Below are positions 19,842 through 32,750 of a stretch of 64,000 nucleotides of DNA, piece after piece. How positions within the stretch are numbered: the first letter of the stretch is position 1; each line of letters opens with the position of its first letter. Made by a program: the position numbers and the translations under genes. This DNA comes from Liolophura sinensis (lineage: Eukaryota > Mollusca > Polyplacophora > Chitonida > Chitonidae): the NCBI RefSeq assembly GCF_032854445.1, contig NC_088296.1:9834706-9898705 (forward strand). The letters run 5' to 3'. Under the pieces are notes generated by a model. That model did not search any database, was not told where the DNA came from, and saw nothing but the letters and a program-made list of their open reading frames with translations.

Positions 19842-20807
19842 AGTATTGAAAATATACATTTTTCAGCAAAATGAATTGTATTAATAATGAATTCATACAT
19901 GAATGTCATGGGACATTTGTCTGAAATCATACTGGAATTTATATGGGGGCTTATTATATATTTTAGTTTTAAACTGAAAAAAATATTCAAATTTAAAACC
20001 ATATGTTGGCCTACATACTAAAGATAAAGCCAAAGTTACCCATCTGAGTTTATGTTTGCGTTCAGTGCCAAGTAAACGCTTTTCAACCCCAGCCTGGGAT
20101 GGAGTTTAGGTGACCTTCCTCACAGTTGCAGGACTTCGTACTGCAAGCAACTCTTGTAAACCAACAATTTGAATTTATTGTCAATTGAAGTCTTTCTATT
20201 TCTTTCTAACAACTGTTGTCTTATACGTTAATATTAAGTATTCTTTCTAGTTAAAATTCATCTGCTCGTTTGTACAATACCCATGGAACTACTGAGACTC
20301 CAGAGTTAGCTAGTCCGCTACGCCCCACTCCCCTCTAATCGATAAAATTTTAAAAGTATAATGATTTTAACGAGCTGCTGTGTTGTGTTATGATATACAT
20401 ACATCTACCGCCAGGCGCGCTGTATTTGTTTCATTCCGCAAGTTTTAGCTCTTAATATCTTGATGAACACCTTCTATGCAAGATAAATACTTAGCGAACT
20501 TCGTTTTTTCCTGATTTTGCAGCTTTTCACCTCAACACCTCGTCATCTGGCGCTCATCATGTCTTCATTCCTTCATTTCATCATATCATCCTACACAAGG
20601 AAAGCGTCGTGGGTTAACTAAATTCTTCCCTTCCCCGCTCATAGGAAGTTAGGCAGTACATGCACTATTGGTTTATCATTTACGATTCCGCCAGGAAATC
20701 ATGAGTTCAAATGTTTTTTCCTGCCCATCACAGGAGTTTGAAACCTAGCCTTGGTGCTTTCAGAACCTCACCGATGGAGCGTTAATAAGGAGCCATCTTT
20801 ATACACA
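19839..20807. other. A/T-rich non-coding stretch
   Basis: No gene or repeat recognised. Confidence 0.5.
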
Positions 20808-20931
20808 TTTATTTGGTTAGTGTTTTACGCCTCACTCAACAATGTTTAACTTATACGACCATCCGCAGGTTGCTGTAGACCGTTCTGTGTACATGTACGA
20901 CCGGAGAGGAAGCCGGCATGAGCTGGACTTG
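20808..20931 (-). mobile_element. SINE family A, internally deleted copy
   Basis: Tail (atttatttggttagtgtttt, cctcactcaacaatgtttaa) joined directly to the accatccgcaggttgctg body and ggaagccggcatgagctgga. About 70 bases of the usual middle are missing. Confidence 0.8.
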
Positions 20932-20979
20932 GCGTTCTTTATATCAGCGACAATAAAATCAACCGTCAATATGCTTAAA

Positions 20980-21598
20980 GCTAAAAGAGAGAGGAAAAAC
21001 CATCCCTCCTAATAAGTTACACAAGTAAGGTGTGGAATCTCTATTAGAGAGAGGGGAAAACCAGCCCTCCCGAGAAGCTACACACCATGGAATGTGTGGA
21101 CCCGGTATTACGGAGAGGGGAAAACCAGCCCTCCCGAGAAGCTACACACCATGGAATGTGTGGACCCGGTATTACGGAGAGTGGAAAACCAGTCCTCCCG
21201 AGAAGTTACACATCATGTAATGTGTGGACCCGGTATAAGAGAGAGGAAAACCATCTTTTCTGAGAAGTTACACATCACGTGCAATGTGTGGACATGGCAT
21301 TAGAGAGGGAAAAACCATCTCTCCTGAGAAGTTACACATCAGGTAATCAGGTAATTTGTGAACCCGGTATTAGAGAGAGGGGAAAACCAGCTATCCGGAG
21401 AAGACACACACCACGTCATGTGTGGACCAAGTGTCAGAGAGAAAGGAAACCCATCACATATCAGGTAATATTCGCACAAGGTATCAAACAGACAGGAAAC
21501 CCATCACAGCTGAAAAGATACACATCATATAACATAACGACAAGGTGTCGCACAGAGAGGAAACCAGCACTACTGAGAAATACCCATCAGGTAACTTG
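20980..21598. repeat. ~64-bp tandem repeat, about nine to ten units
   Basis: Units start with gagaggggaaaaccagccct; exact copies begin at 21051 and 21115 (period 64), then diverge at 21179 and onward, with shortened units after 21430. The unit contains gaagctacacaccatggaat and tgtggacccggtatta. Confidence 0.9.
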
Positions 21599-24154
21599 AA
21601 CATGTTGATTATGAAATTGGTATATGTATAATTTTGTGTAAAAATGCTTCAAACTGAGCATGGTTTTTCTGTGTGTATTACTACATTTCACTGACAGTGT
21701 AACTCAACCATTCAAACGACGATTACACATTACACAATCACTTATTTTTATTAAGCATATGTTTCAGAAGTGTGAAGACAAAAGGCAGAGAATAGCAAAA
21801 TATCACCCAATCATACAGGAATACAACAACAACTGAAATCAAAATAACAGCAAGCTGATGAAATGGTGCAGTGACCTCATAATCTTGACCACAGCTTGTC
21901 ATAGCAACAGTAGCCACTTCCTAAAGTAAATCAGCTACAAGCCAGACTTTCACATTTGCAAAGGTCAGAGATCACAGAAATCAAAGATGATTTGCCAGCT
22001 GATTTTACATACACACGTTGTTGTGTTTTACTGAAAATACATGTATGGGAATTCAAAAACACCCAGACAAACTCACAGATGACAACAGAAGCCCTTCGGA
22101 TACATGATTTGAGCTGCACATCAAGTTGGAGACCAAAGCTGGTCTTGAAGGTTAAACCTAAAGAGAGGATTAAGCATGTGTAGGTCTGCAACTCTGGGCG
22201 AAGTTAATTAAACATAACAAGGAGGCAGCTCATGTTGTAGTTATTCATACATGTATGCAATAAAAGAGAGTCAATGTTAATACATGTACAAGAAAAACTG
22301 ATTACATTTATAAAAGAAAAAGTGTGGACAGGGTCTGAATTTAAAAAACAAATGAAAAGCGATGTAACAATGATACTTTAATCACTTCATCAAGCTAAGT
22401 TCATGCAAGCAAGAAAAAAAAACAAACTATATTCTGAATAAACTGCAACATAATCAATGTATATACATGTTTTGAGAAACTATGTATTGGAAAATATCAC
22501 AATGTGAGCTTAATGCTTACAGGACAGTGAATACAATAATACATGTCACATGTCATATCACAGCACTTACATGTAAAAGTCATTTAAAGGAAAAAAGGTT
22601 ATATCCATAATATATATCTGTGGTATCCTTCCTTATATTTCTTATCCTAATTTTTTCAACCTTCCTCATATAGCTTACTATAAACTCTTCAACCTCTTCA
22701 GCCACGTCTTTAACCCATAATTTGAAATACTGTTAAGAGAACTACAGAGTGTAGATAAATAATTGCCACAGTTTTATGAAGCTTACATCTTCACTGACAC
22801 AAACAAATCATTTTAGCATTATTTCATATTAAATATATGCACAGATTCCAGTAAACACTTTTAGTGGCTAAAAAGGTTAACGATTTACAGTAGGCCTACA
22901 CATTAAAAATAACTGTTTTTAAACACATTTTTATTACAGTATGGATTAATGCCAACTGGTATTTATTCATAAAAAACTGTTTAGTGACTAAGACATAAGT
23001 GTTTATTATAGAAAACATGTCAGATGTTTACATAGTAATGTGGTAGGTGTATTCAATAAACACAAATAGCCCACTAAAATGTCACTGTGTTCAGACTGAG
23101 GATAAAAATCTGATAAACAGCTTAAAATGTTTACTATTGTTAACATATGAGACACACAAACTATGCCCAGATCATGACAAAGTGTTAAGAACGCCAATGT
23201 TTGAATAAACTAAGTTGAAAAATAGAGAAATAAATAGAAAACGAGAAACTTACAGCTGACAACAGCATCCTAAAAACAGGCCTTGTTCAGCATGGGATTA
23301 ACCTCATTATGGAGACAAAATAGGGTCAATCGACAGGGAATTTTTGTACATTCTGGGTAATGAAACGTCTAAGAAAAACACCCTTTCAAGTGGGGTCCTT
23401 TATTGGAGGGCTGGTTGGATTGCACTCAAAAGAGACAGTATTAATTTAATAATGGCCCACAGGTTATGTTTTTCTCTCATTTTTATCCGAAACTTACATC
23501 CAAGTTACATAACACAACCTAGATAACTACATGTAGCTTATCCTGCCAACCTCTTCTGGCCCAATCTGCATCTAAGGTCAAGTGCCAAAAGCTCTACCTG
23601 TACTCATCCACGTGATCTTTTTCTTTGTTGTCGCTAGTTATGTAATTCCATTTCAGCCAGGTAATCACTCTCAAACCCAATACAAATTATGGTTTATTTC
23701 TCTCAAATAGCATCGCTAGTATCATTCAAAATAGAATTGTCTTGTGTAACGTGCTGCAACAACAACGTGAATCTGATCTGATCTTTTTTGACGATTTAAT
23801 CTGAAACCACCCCTGAGTTATGACATACCGGCCCGATCATGGTAAGAAAAATAATCCTTTATACCCTCAGTCGCTTTCTCACAAATCTCCATTACTAAAA
23901 CTAAAACTACCCAGTCATTATCTACATGTATTTTGTCTGGAAGAAACCGGACACTGATGTTTAGGACAAGTCAGACAGACTGTGTACAACTACACCAAGC
24001 TGTAAGCTTGTGACAGATTACTGAATTAGCCACACTGCTGACATTAACTAAAACATTTATACCCAAAAATTTGTTCAAAGAGACATAATTAACCACTCTA
24101 TTTGAAACAAATTATAATATGATGGAAAAGATGTAATGAATAATTACCCGATGG
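21599..24154. other. A/T-rich intergenic region downstream of the TRIM gene
   Basis: No supported gene. Short ORFs (for example 21931-22191) look like chance. Frequent tacatgta words. It may include the TRIM 3' UTR near 24154, but no clear minus-strand polyA signal was fixed. Confidence 0.5.
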
Positions 24155-24726
24155 TCAGGAGGTGCTTATCATATCACAGAGAACTTGAGGCAGAGTTGCA
24201 GAGTCACCCGTTACCAGACGAGCAGACACAGATCCAGATCCGACACCAAACACAACCCATGGCACGAGAGGCTCTGTGACGATAACATCACTGACAGTGT
24301 ACATTACCTGGTTGTTGTCACAGTCCAGGACTGTCAGTGTGTGCTCATCACAGTCCAGGTACACACCCAGGTGATGAGGTCGAGTGTAACGTCTGTACTG
24401 TAGATAGTCAGGTTTGATCTCACCACCACTGTGACTATAACACCTGACCTCATCACCACGGTACGCCATCCAAATGTACCAGGAGTTACGGCCAGGGTCT
24501 GTCCTCCTCCTCACACCACAGCTCTCCTGTGTCACTCCTACACGACAGTAACAGGCATGTGAACAGGTGATGTGTACCTCCCAGTAGTACCTGCCCGTCT
24601 GGTAACGCCCGTCTGTCACAGCTCTCCCACCCCACCCCGCGGACAAGTCCCCAGCCTTTACCACTGAGCCGCTCTCAGTGATTCTCAGCTTTCTGTCGTC
24701 TGTCTCTGTGAATCTCAGCGTCGGCT
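24155..24726 (-). CDS. TRIM gene, exon 6: B30.2/SPRY domain
   Basis: Terminal exon of a tripartite-motif protein. The acceptor is gcag|AG at 24727; the phase (one base carried in) fits exon 5. About 190 residues: PTLRFTETDD opening, GRYQTGRYYWEVHI (SPRY core strand), YCRVGVTQESCG, RNSWYIWMAYRGDEVRCYSH, HHLGVYLDCDEHTLTVLD and PLVPWVVFGVGSGSVS, with the stop at 24155-24157. SPRY domains bind protein partners and give TRIM ubiquitin ligases their target choice. This exon is undamaged and the domain length is normal. It is 6.2 kb away from the rest of the gene because of repeats in the intron. Frames from other strands across it are shadows. Confidence 0.88.
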
Positions 24727-25671
24727 CTGCAAAAACACAACAGAAGCAGTATAAACAACAGCACACCGTAAACACACGCTGTAAGACTGAGGTGTAAATA
24801 CCTGTACAAATACAGTGGTTTTACTTTCTGAACACACTCTCTTGGAATAAAATCACACATATTGCTGTGACAAGAATGTAATTTATACACAAATTTCTGT
24901 CATTTTCAGACTGTTTAAGAACTGGATCCATCACTAAATGACGGGTACGACATAGACCAAGTACTGGGTTAAAATACAGACTTTTAGCGCTCTAATTTGT
25001 TTGAAACTTATCACCTACAACAAGAACAATACCTTCCTCTATCCAACACAGGGCTTTAGTTGTCAGTCATGGCACATTTGAACAGAAAAATCACTATGAA
25101 GCTGTAGTAAGCCTGCTGGCATTCGTGGCGCAAGACCCTGCCAAAGCGGTCTGTGTAGTAAGGGAGGTAACTCGCCACACACAACTTACTTTCTTTGCCA
25201 CAATACCCCAAAGGCTATTTTATTTATCACAGTTATTAGTAATAAAGAAGTATTAGCTTAAATTTTCTGCAGTAGATTTTAAAAAAAGTTAAATATTTCA
25301 AAATTTAAATACATATCAAGTGAGGAGATAAATGTAGATCAACAATTATTAATATATAGACCTACAGACATGGATTCTCTACCCTTTAATAATCATAAAA
25401 CGTCTTGTTTTCACCAGTATCTTTTTTATATAGATTATATTCACCACCCTCCACCCAACCACCCTATGTTTGAAATTCTAGCTTCAACTCTACATTTTAT
25501 TCTCTTTTTTTCAGTTTTTCATGCAATACCAGCTTAATATTATGTAATTCAGGCTCAACCATTCCTGCCTTTCTTCTAACTTACCACACTTTGTTTTGTC
25601 TTTATACATGCATGCATTGTATACCTACGCAACTACATGTATATAAGCCTATGCATTCTTTACTGTATATA
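24727..25671. other. TRIM intron 5, proximal non-repeat part
   Basis: No coding signal; A/T-rich. It ends at the Tc1 insertion. Confidence 0.6.
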
Positions 25672-27203
25672 AACTCTGTCAAAAAAGAAACGCAACCCCC
25701 GTATTTTAGAGATTTTAATATTTAGTTTTAGGACGGCACAACTTTTTTCTTATTGAAGACAGAAGTCAGAAATTTGGCAGAATAATAATCAAGATGGTCA
25801 TGTTTAAAACTGTCTTTTCAAAAGTCATCTCACAGACACCAGTTGCTCACCAGGGGGCGTCTTCCTCAGTATCTCGTATGACCACCACGAGGTGCAATCA
25901 CTGCACAGCATCTCCTTGGACAAGAACGGATAAGACGCCGGATTCTCTCCTGGGGAATGGCCCTCCACTCCTCCTGTAACACAACGGCGAGCTGTTGAAG
26001 CGTCTGTGGCGGTGGCTGACGTTGACGCACGTGTCGATCCAGAGTATCCCACAGGTGTTAAATAGGGTTGAGGTCTGGTGATTTAGAGGGCCAGGGCAAG
26101 ACATTGACGTTGGAATCCTACAGAAAGTTCATTGTTGCACGTGCAGTACGAGGCCTGGCGTTGTCCTGTTGAAAAAGCTGTGTCTGCCGGTCAATAATCG
26201 GGAGAAGGTGAGGCTGTAACACGTGGTTGATGTAACGTTGGGCTGTCAGGTTCCCTGGAACGATCACCAAGTCTGATTTCTGGTTGTACGAGATGGCTCC
26301 CCAAACCATAACACTGCCTCCGCCAAATCTGTCCACCTGCCGGACGCAGATGGGCGCAAAGCGTTCATGACGTCTCCTATACACACGCTGTCTTCCGTGG
26401 TGACGTGTCAAAAGAAAACGGGGTTCATCAGAAAACCAGATGCGCCTCCAGTTTTGTGAAGTCCATATCCTTACGTTGTTGCACCACCTGAGTCGTAGGC
26501 GTCGATGTAAGGGGCGTAGTACAGGTCCAACAACTGGTCTACAGGCACGTAAACCCGCTTCTTTCAGACGGTTCCTAATCGTTTGAGCCGACACTCTCCT
26601 CAAACCTGGTATTTGTGTGGCAGTCACGGTTGGTAGGGCATGCCGATTACGCAGGTGAAGGACCCGGATGTACCGATCTTGAAGTGGGGTCGTGATTCTT
26701 GGCCTTCCACTTCTCTGGCGATCGTTGGTCGAATTAAAGTTCTTGTAACGGCTCCAAAGTCGGGATATCGTTGTTTTTGTGAACATTTAGGTGTCGTGCA
26801 ATAGTACCAAAACTTTCTCCGCCTTGAAGACGACCAATGGCGATATTTCGGTCGGCAGCACTCAGTCGCGGCATTTTACCGACTGCCTTTCGTCGACGAA
26901 TGAATGAATAAAATACGAAAGCACATGGGTTTTTATACACCCCCACACTATAACTGCCATTGACATGATTTGCATGTGAATGGTTCTGTGTGCGACGTCA
27001 ACAGGGTCAGATCATGCGTTGTGACGTCATAAGCAATAAAATACACTTAGGAGAGAAAAGGCAGTTGTTTGGATGGTAATCTTCATTAAAAACGTGTATA
27101 ATTTCATTACATTTGGCTAAAATTTAGTTTGGAAGCAATAACTTTATTCGAACGAATTTTTGATATCCGAGGACAGGGGTTGCGTTTCTTTTTTGACAGA
27201 GTA
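25672..27203 (-). mobile_element. Tc1/mariner DNA transposon, about 1.53 kb
   Basis: Ends are inverted copies of actctgtcaaaaaagaaacg (left 25673 on, right to 27202), flanked by TA on both sides (25670-25671 and 27204-27205), the expected target duplication. It carries one transposase pseudogene on minus. It sits in intron 5 of the TRIM gene. Confidence 0.92.
25850..26895 (-). pseudogene. Tc1-family (DD34E) transposase, inactivated
   Basis: Begins MPRLSAADRNIAIGRLQGGE at about 26872, with the first helix-turn-helix TIARHLNVHK, then a frame change near 26780 into ISRLWSRYKN and the basic GRPR linker (GRPRITTP). The catalytic domain has the first Asp in WFSDEPRFLL, FGGGSVMVWGAI, and the second Asp in LFQQDNARPR. 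Two in-frame stops follow: TAG after ATMNFL (26118) and TAA at the position of the third catalytic residue (just after KSPDLNPI and before HLWD). Counting residues from the second Asp gives 34 to that stop, the Tc1 spacing, so the catalytic Glu codon itself became TAA. The tail continues to about 25850. Confidence 0.9.
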
Positions 27204-27289
27204 TATTTCCTGATGATGGCACAAACATAGTGATAGAAATATAGACTTATATTATCACTTCAATACTTGGAGTTACTTTCTTTCTATTT

Positions 27290-27557
27290 CACCGAAGGGT
27301 ACACTGTGTTATCTGTGCTCTTCTAACAGTACACCCACACTCATGAGGTAAATCTCACTCAGATACTCACGGATACAATATGTTATCTGTTCTGTATTAA
27401 CACTACACCTGCTGATTTGCAAACATGAGGTAAATATCACCCAGACACTGAGGGGTGCCCTGCCAAGTGTTCTGTTCTAACATTGCACTTGTTGACTTGT
27501 CACATGAGGTAAATATCACCTGGACACTGATGGGAACACTTTCATCTGTCTCATATT
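27290..27557. repeat. Diverged ~80-bp tandem units (left flank of the array)
   Basis: Three to four diverged copies of the 80-bp unit seen at 28510 on, with the words catgaggtaaatatcaccca and tctgttctaacattgcactt. Confidence 0.8.
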
Positions 27558-28510
27558 AGTACACATCCTACTGTATACCTCACATTATTTTGTGTCCTCT
27601 GTACACACCCTACTGTACACTTCACATTAGTTTGTGTCTTCTGTACATACCCTACTGTACACCTCACATTATTTTGTGTCCTCTGTACACACCCTACTGT
27701 ATACCTCACATTATTTTGTATCTTCTGTACACATCCTACTGTATACCTCACATTAGTCTGTATCTTCTGTACACACCCTGCTGTACACCTCACATTAGTT
27801 TGTGTCCTCTGTACATACCCTACTGTACACCTCACATTAGTTTGTGTCTTTTGTACACACCCTACTGTATACCTCACATTAGTCTGTGTCTTCTGCACAC
27901 ACCCTACTGTATACCTCACATTAGTTTGTATCTTCTGTACACATCCTACTGTATACCTCACATTAGTCTGTGTCTTCTGTACATACCCTACTGTACACCT
28001 CACATTAGTTTGTGTCTTTTGTACACACCCTACTGTATGCCTCACATTAGTTTGTGTCTTCTGCACACACCCTACTGTATACCTCACATTAGTTTGTATC
28101 TTCTGTACACATCCTACTGTATACCTCACATTAGTTTGTGTCTTCTGTACACACCCTACTGTACACCTCACTTTAGTCTGTGTCTTCTGTACACACCCTA
28201 CTGTACAAATCACTTTAGTCTGTGTCTTCTGTACACATCCTACTGTACACCTCACTTTAGTCTGTCTTCTGTACACACCCTACTGTACAAATCACTTTAG
28301 TCTGTGTCTTCTGTACACATCCTACTGTACACCTCACTTTAGTCTGTGTCCTCTGTACACACCCTACTGTATACCTCACATTAGTTTGTGTCTTCTGTAC
28401 ACACCCTACTGTATACCTCACATTAGTCTGTGTCTTCTGTACACACCCTACTGTATACCTCACATTAGTCTGTGTCTTCTGTACACACCCTACTGAATAC
28501 CTCACATTGG
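27558..28510. repeat. 42-bp tandem array, about 22 units
   Basis: Unit with the word gtacacaccctactgtatac then ctcacattagtttgtgtctt, period 42. Because 42 is divisible by three, ORFs of about 240 codons stay open on both strands (plus 14-residue repeats of LYTPYCIPHISLCL; minus repeats of VQKTQTNVRYTVGC). I treat both as repeat products, not genes. Confidence 0.95.
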
Positions 28511-29410
28511 TTTGTGCACTTGCTGATTTGTACGCATGATGTATATATCACCCAGACAGTGAGAGGTACCCTGCCATGTGTCCTGTTCTAACAGTGCACT
28601 TGCTGATTTGTACACATGATGTATATATCACCCAGACAGTGAGAGGTACCCTGACATGTGTCCTGTTCTAACAGTGCACTTGCTGATTTGTACACATGAT
28701 GTATATATCACCCAGACAGTGAGAGGTACCCTGACATGTGTCCTGTTCTAACAGTGCACTTGCTGATTTGTACACATGATGTATATATCACCCAGACAGT
28801 GAGAGGTACCCTGACATGTGTCCTGTTCTAACAGTGCACTTGCTGATTTGTACACATGATGTATATATCACCCAGACAGTGAGAGGTACCCTGACATGTG
28901 TCCTGTTCTAACAGTGCACTTGCTGATTTGTACACATGATGTATATATCACCCAGACAGTGAGAGGTACCCTGTCATGTGTCCTGTTCTAACAGTGCACT
29001 TGCTGATTTGTACATGAGGTAAATATCACCCAGACAGTGAGAGGTACCCTGACATGTGTCCTGTTCTAACAGTGCACTTGCTGATTTGTACACATGATGT
29101 ATATATCACCCAGACAGTGAGAGGTACCCTGTCATGTATCCTGTTCTAACAGTGCACTTGCTGATTTGTACATGAGGTAAATATCACCCAGACAGTGAGA
29201 GGTACCCTGACATGTGTCCTGTTCTAACAGTGCACTTACTGATTTGTACATGAGGATAATATCACCCAGACAGTGAGAGGTACCCTGCCATGCGTCCTGT
29301 TCTAACAGTGCACTTGCTGATTTGTACACATGATATATATATCACCCAGACAGTGAGAGGTACCCTGACATGTGTCCTGTTCTAACAGTGCACTTGCTGA
29401 TTTGTACACA
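28511..29410. repeat. 80-bp tandem array, about eleven units
   Basis: The word acagtgcacttgctgatttg recurs at 28591, 28671, 28751, 28831 and 28911, exactly 80 bases apart, with near identity over most of the unit. Later copies are slightly shorter. Confidence 0.97.
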
Positions 29411-30030
29411 ATAATGAGGTAAATCTCACTCATACAGGTGTACAGTATGTTATCTGTTCTGTGTTAACACTACACCTGCTGATTTGTACACAATCATGAG
29501 GTAATTATCACTCATACAGGTGTACAGTATGTTATCTGTTCTGTGTTAACACTACACCTGACACAATCATGAGGTAACTATCACTCATACAGGTGTACAG
29601 TATGTTATCTGTTCTGTATTAACAATACACCTGCTGATGTCCAAACATAAGGTAAATATCACCCAGACACTCAGGGGTACCCTGCCATGTGTCCTGTTCT
29701 AACAGTGGACATGCTGATTTGCAAACATGAGGTCAATATCACCCAGACATTGACAGATACACTTCCATCTGTCCTGTTCTAACAGTGGACTTGCTGATGT
29801 GCAAACATGAGGTAAATATCACCCAGACATTGACGGATACACTGTCATCTGTCCTACTCTAAGAGTGCACTTACTAATTTGTACAGTAAATATAACCCTG
29901 ACACTGGGGGATACACTGCCATCTCTCCTGTTCTAATAGCACATCTGCGGATTTTACACATCAGCTAAATATCACACAGACACCGAAGGGTACACTCCTA
30001 TGTGTCCTGTTCTAACTGTACATGTGCTGA
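29411..30030. repeat. Diverged copies of the 80-bp unit (right flank)
   Basis: Units carry cagtatgttatctgttctgt and aaatatcacccagacactca with increasing divergence, so the young homogeneous core is flanked by older units. Confidence 0.85.
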
Positions 30031-30199
30031 TATATAACTTTGCAATGTATTTACCTTTTTTCGAAACACAAAAAACCATAATGTTGTATACACTACATTT
30101 TTATTTATTTATGAGCAAATCATTCTGTATATAGCTTACAATGGCTTTTTATTTCTTAGGACAGACTACTGAATTCTTTTTGAGTTCTTAGCCCAGTGT

Positions 30200-30660
30200 A
30201 CACTTGACAAGTATCATACACTATTTTATGCCTCACATTAGTTTGTGTTCTCTGTGCACACCCTACTGTATACCTCACATTAGTCTGTGTCTTCTGGGCA
30301 CACCCTACTGTATACCTCACATTAGTTTACATCCTATGTGCACACCTTACTGCATACCTCAAATTAGTTTGTATCTGTTTTGCCCACCCTATTTCATGCT
30401 TCACATTAGTTTGTATCTGTTTTGCCCACTCTAATGCATACCTCTGATTAGTATGTGTCTGTTGTGGACACCTTAATTAATGCCGGACATAAGTTTATGT
30501 TTGTGCACACCCTAATGCATGCCTCACATCAGTTTGTGTCTTCTGTGTACACCCTATTGTACACCGCATTACTCTGTGTCTTTTGCCCACACCCTACTGT
30601 AAGCCTGACATCAGTTTCTCTTTTGTTCACACCCTAATGTACACCTCACACTATCTGTGC
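30200..30660. repeat. Diverged 42-bp-type tandem units
   Basis: Repeats of cctcacattagtttgtgt and cacaccctactgtatacct with heavy divergence; related to 27558-28510. Confidence 0.8.
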
Positions 30661-30913
30661 TCTTTGTAAACTCTTCTCATTTTTGTTACTCTTGGAATAC
30701 TGTTCTTTTTCTGGGTGTGCCCTGCTTTGCTACAGCTCATATCGATTTGTTTTCTTCTTAACACTGTCTACTGTATGTTTTGCACACACACAACTCTGCG
30801 TCTTCTCCACTTTATATTTGTGTCTTTGATGCACATACTAGCGTAAACCCAACAGTTGTTCATGTCCTCTGAGCACACCCTATTGTACACCTTTTATACA
30901 TATAAGAACCTAC

Positions 30914-31101
30914 TTGTAACACGCAGGGGTGACACTGGTCCACCGACTGCTGCTTCTAAATCCTGACGTTCTTGCACTGTCTCTTTTACAGTCACCTGTC
31001 TAGGAACAACTTGGTCATGTTGTATAGAATCTAGAAGCTTCTTTCTGCTGACCTCATGTTTCACCAGGTCTGCTCTTATCTCATTCAGCTGGTCATCAAT
31101 T
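30914..31101 (-). CDS. TRIM gene, exon 5: linker between coiled coil and SPRY
   Basis: Acceptor ctcacag|AATTG at 31102 and donor A|gtaggt at 30913. 188 bases, entered with two bases carried over and left with one, which matches both neighbours. Reads IDDQLNEIRADLVKHEVSRK, a helical charged segment, then a proline/valine-rich linker ending SPLRVT. No homology beyond position in the gene. No stop in the frame. Confidence 0.8.
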
Positions 31102-31368
31102 CTGTGAGAAGAGGAGAGAAAACAAAGACACACAGTTGTGTGGTAATCCTGTGTACCACACAGTTATGAAAATGTCATGATATACCTAGCAGGTTAGGTC
31201 TGATTTGTCCGAGCAAGTGTATGTTTGAACACTAGATATATTTTACACTTGGGTCATGTTTTGGACAACTACAGTGCTGGTACTCAGTGTTACAGAAACA
31301 CATCTGCTAACAACAGTCATGTGCACATGTATAACAAACCTAGAGAGGTATAACACATTTATACATAC

Positions 31369-31391
31369 GTTTTGGTGAAGTCCGTGGATCC
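31369..31391 (-). CDS. TRIM gene, exon 4: 23-base micro-exon
   Basis: Acceptor ttgacag|GG and donor AAC|gtatgt frame exactly 23 bases coding GSTDFTK plus two bases. A 23-base exon at this place is characteristic of TRIM-SPRY genes, and the phase joins exon 3 to exon 5. Confidence 0.82.
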
Positions 31392-32221
31392 CTGTCAACA
31401 AACAGAATTGAGCATACATATAAAATCATGTAACCATGCTAACCAAAACGAAGATTCTTTAGCTACTCTATTCCTTCTAAAATCTGGGTCACCTGGTCTA
31501 CTCATTTTAGCCAATATATCTGTAATCCTGGCAGGAATATTGAGTTTCTTTATCCTCACATGGTTAAACCATCCAATGAACAACATACTCATACCTTTAC
31601 TTTTTCAAAAGGCTGATAAAGCAATGTAATACTTTACTTTCACCACTACAAACATCAACTGAGATATGGTTGTCTGTATGGTTTATAGTTTTAAACACTG
31701 ATATGGACTTTACTGCTGTTCGTGTTCGCACGTTGTTTTCAAAAAAACATCAAACAATGAACTCTTTTTTAATATTACATATAAAGGATCGTGGAGTTGT
31801 TTATTAGTCTAATCGCAGAGCGGTTATGTTTATGGGTAGAAAAAAACGGACAACGACAGGAAAGAACCACTGAACAAAGTGAAGCAGTTGAACCCTGGAC
31901 CTAAAACTTCAGAAGACCTGGCAGCATGAGATGGATTTGAACACCTGATCACTGTTCATTAGTGTCATTGTATGAAGAAGGTTCAATAATGTGACAATGG
32001 TAAATGAGACACCTCTGTGTACATACTCAACATACACAGCACATTTGTTTACAATTGAGTGATCAGAACCAAGATATCTACAGCCCATACATGTAAGAAA
32101 ACTACATATGTTCTCTGGAGCTGACAAATTATTGACAGGTTGTCCTGTGTTGTTAGTTGAAGTATTTAACTGGAATTGAGGCAGCAGAACCAATGTTAGA
32201 GATTGTGCATGTTTGACTTAC

Positions 32222-32451
32222 CTGTAAAAACTCGACGTCCATTGACGCCAATAAATCCTTGGAAGCCTGTACCATCCTCTCCATTTCCTGCGCCTGTAGC
32301 TGGAAATGTTTGAGTATAGCACTACACTCCACACTCCACTGTGAATAGCGGGTTTTTATGTCATCTAAGGACTGTTGTTTCCAGCTTGTAAGGCTTCCAA
32401 GGCTGCACAATGAGCCCTTTCTACCTCTTGAGTGTGAAGTTCCTGAGTTTC
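32222..32451 (-). CDS. TRIM gene, exon 3: coiled coil, with apparent one-base deletion
   Basis: Acceptor gtcag|GAAAC at 32452 and donor ACAG|gtaagt at 32221. The start in phase 0 reads ETQELHTQEVERAHCAALEALQ-type heptads, but hits a stop; the next frame reads WKQQSLDDIKTRYSQW, AILKHFQLQAQEMERMVQAS and ends MDVEFLQ in phase. The exon is 230 bases; the usual TRIM exon here is 231. One missing base near 32366 (between the two frames) explains both facts. It is either a real mutation or a sequence error. Confidence 0.82.
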
Positions 32452-32750
32452 CTGACAAACAGAAATAACGTTTATTATCTCATCCAGACCATTACAGGTG
32501 TGTTCAAGAGGTTATACACAACTGTATCTACAATGTACTTCCTGGCTGGAGGGGATTTCATTTTAGTCCATCGGTGTTCAAGTGTTGACTCATAAACGTT
32601 GTTGGTTCAATATTACAACTGGTGCTCTAGCAGGGTGATATGGTGCAACCTTTAAGCTGTGGAGATCACCTGTGTTTTGGTTCAAATACCAAGAGTGTCA
32701 CCCTGGGATTAAGAAATGTCTATTAATCCCAGGTGTCGCCCATCGCATAT

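Noticed and set aside
20980-21598. CRISPR-like array
   Set aside because: Units are contiguous tandem repeats without unique spacers, in animal DNA.
27551-28300. ORFs of 236 and 241 codons on opposite strands
   Set aside because: Both come from a 42-base tandem repeat, whose length keeps any stop-free frame open. There is no domain or splice context.
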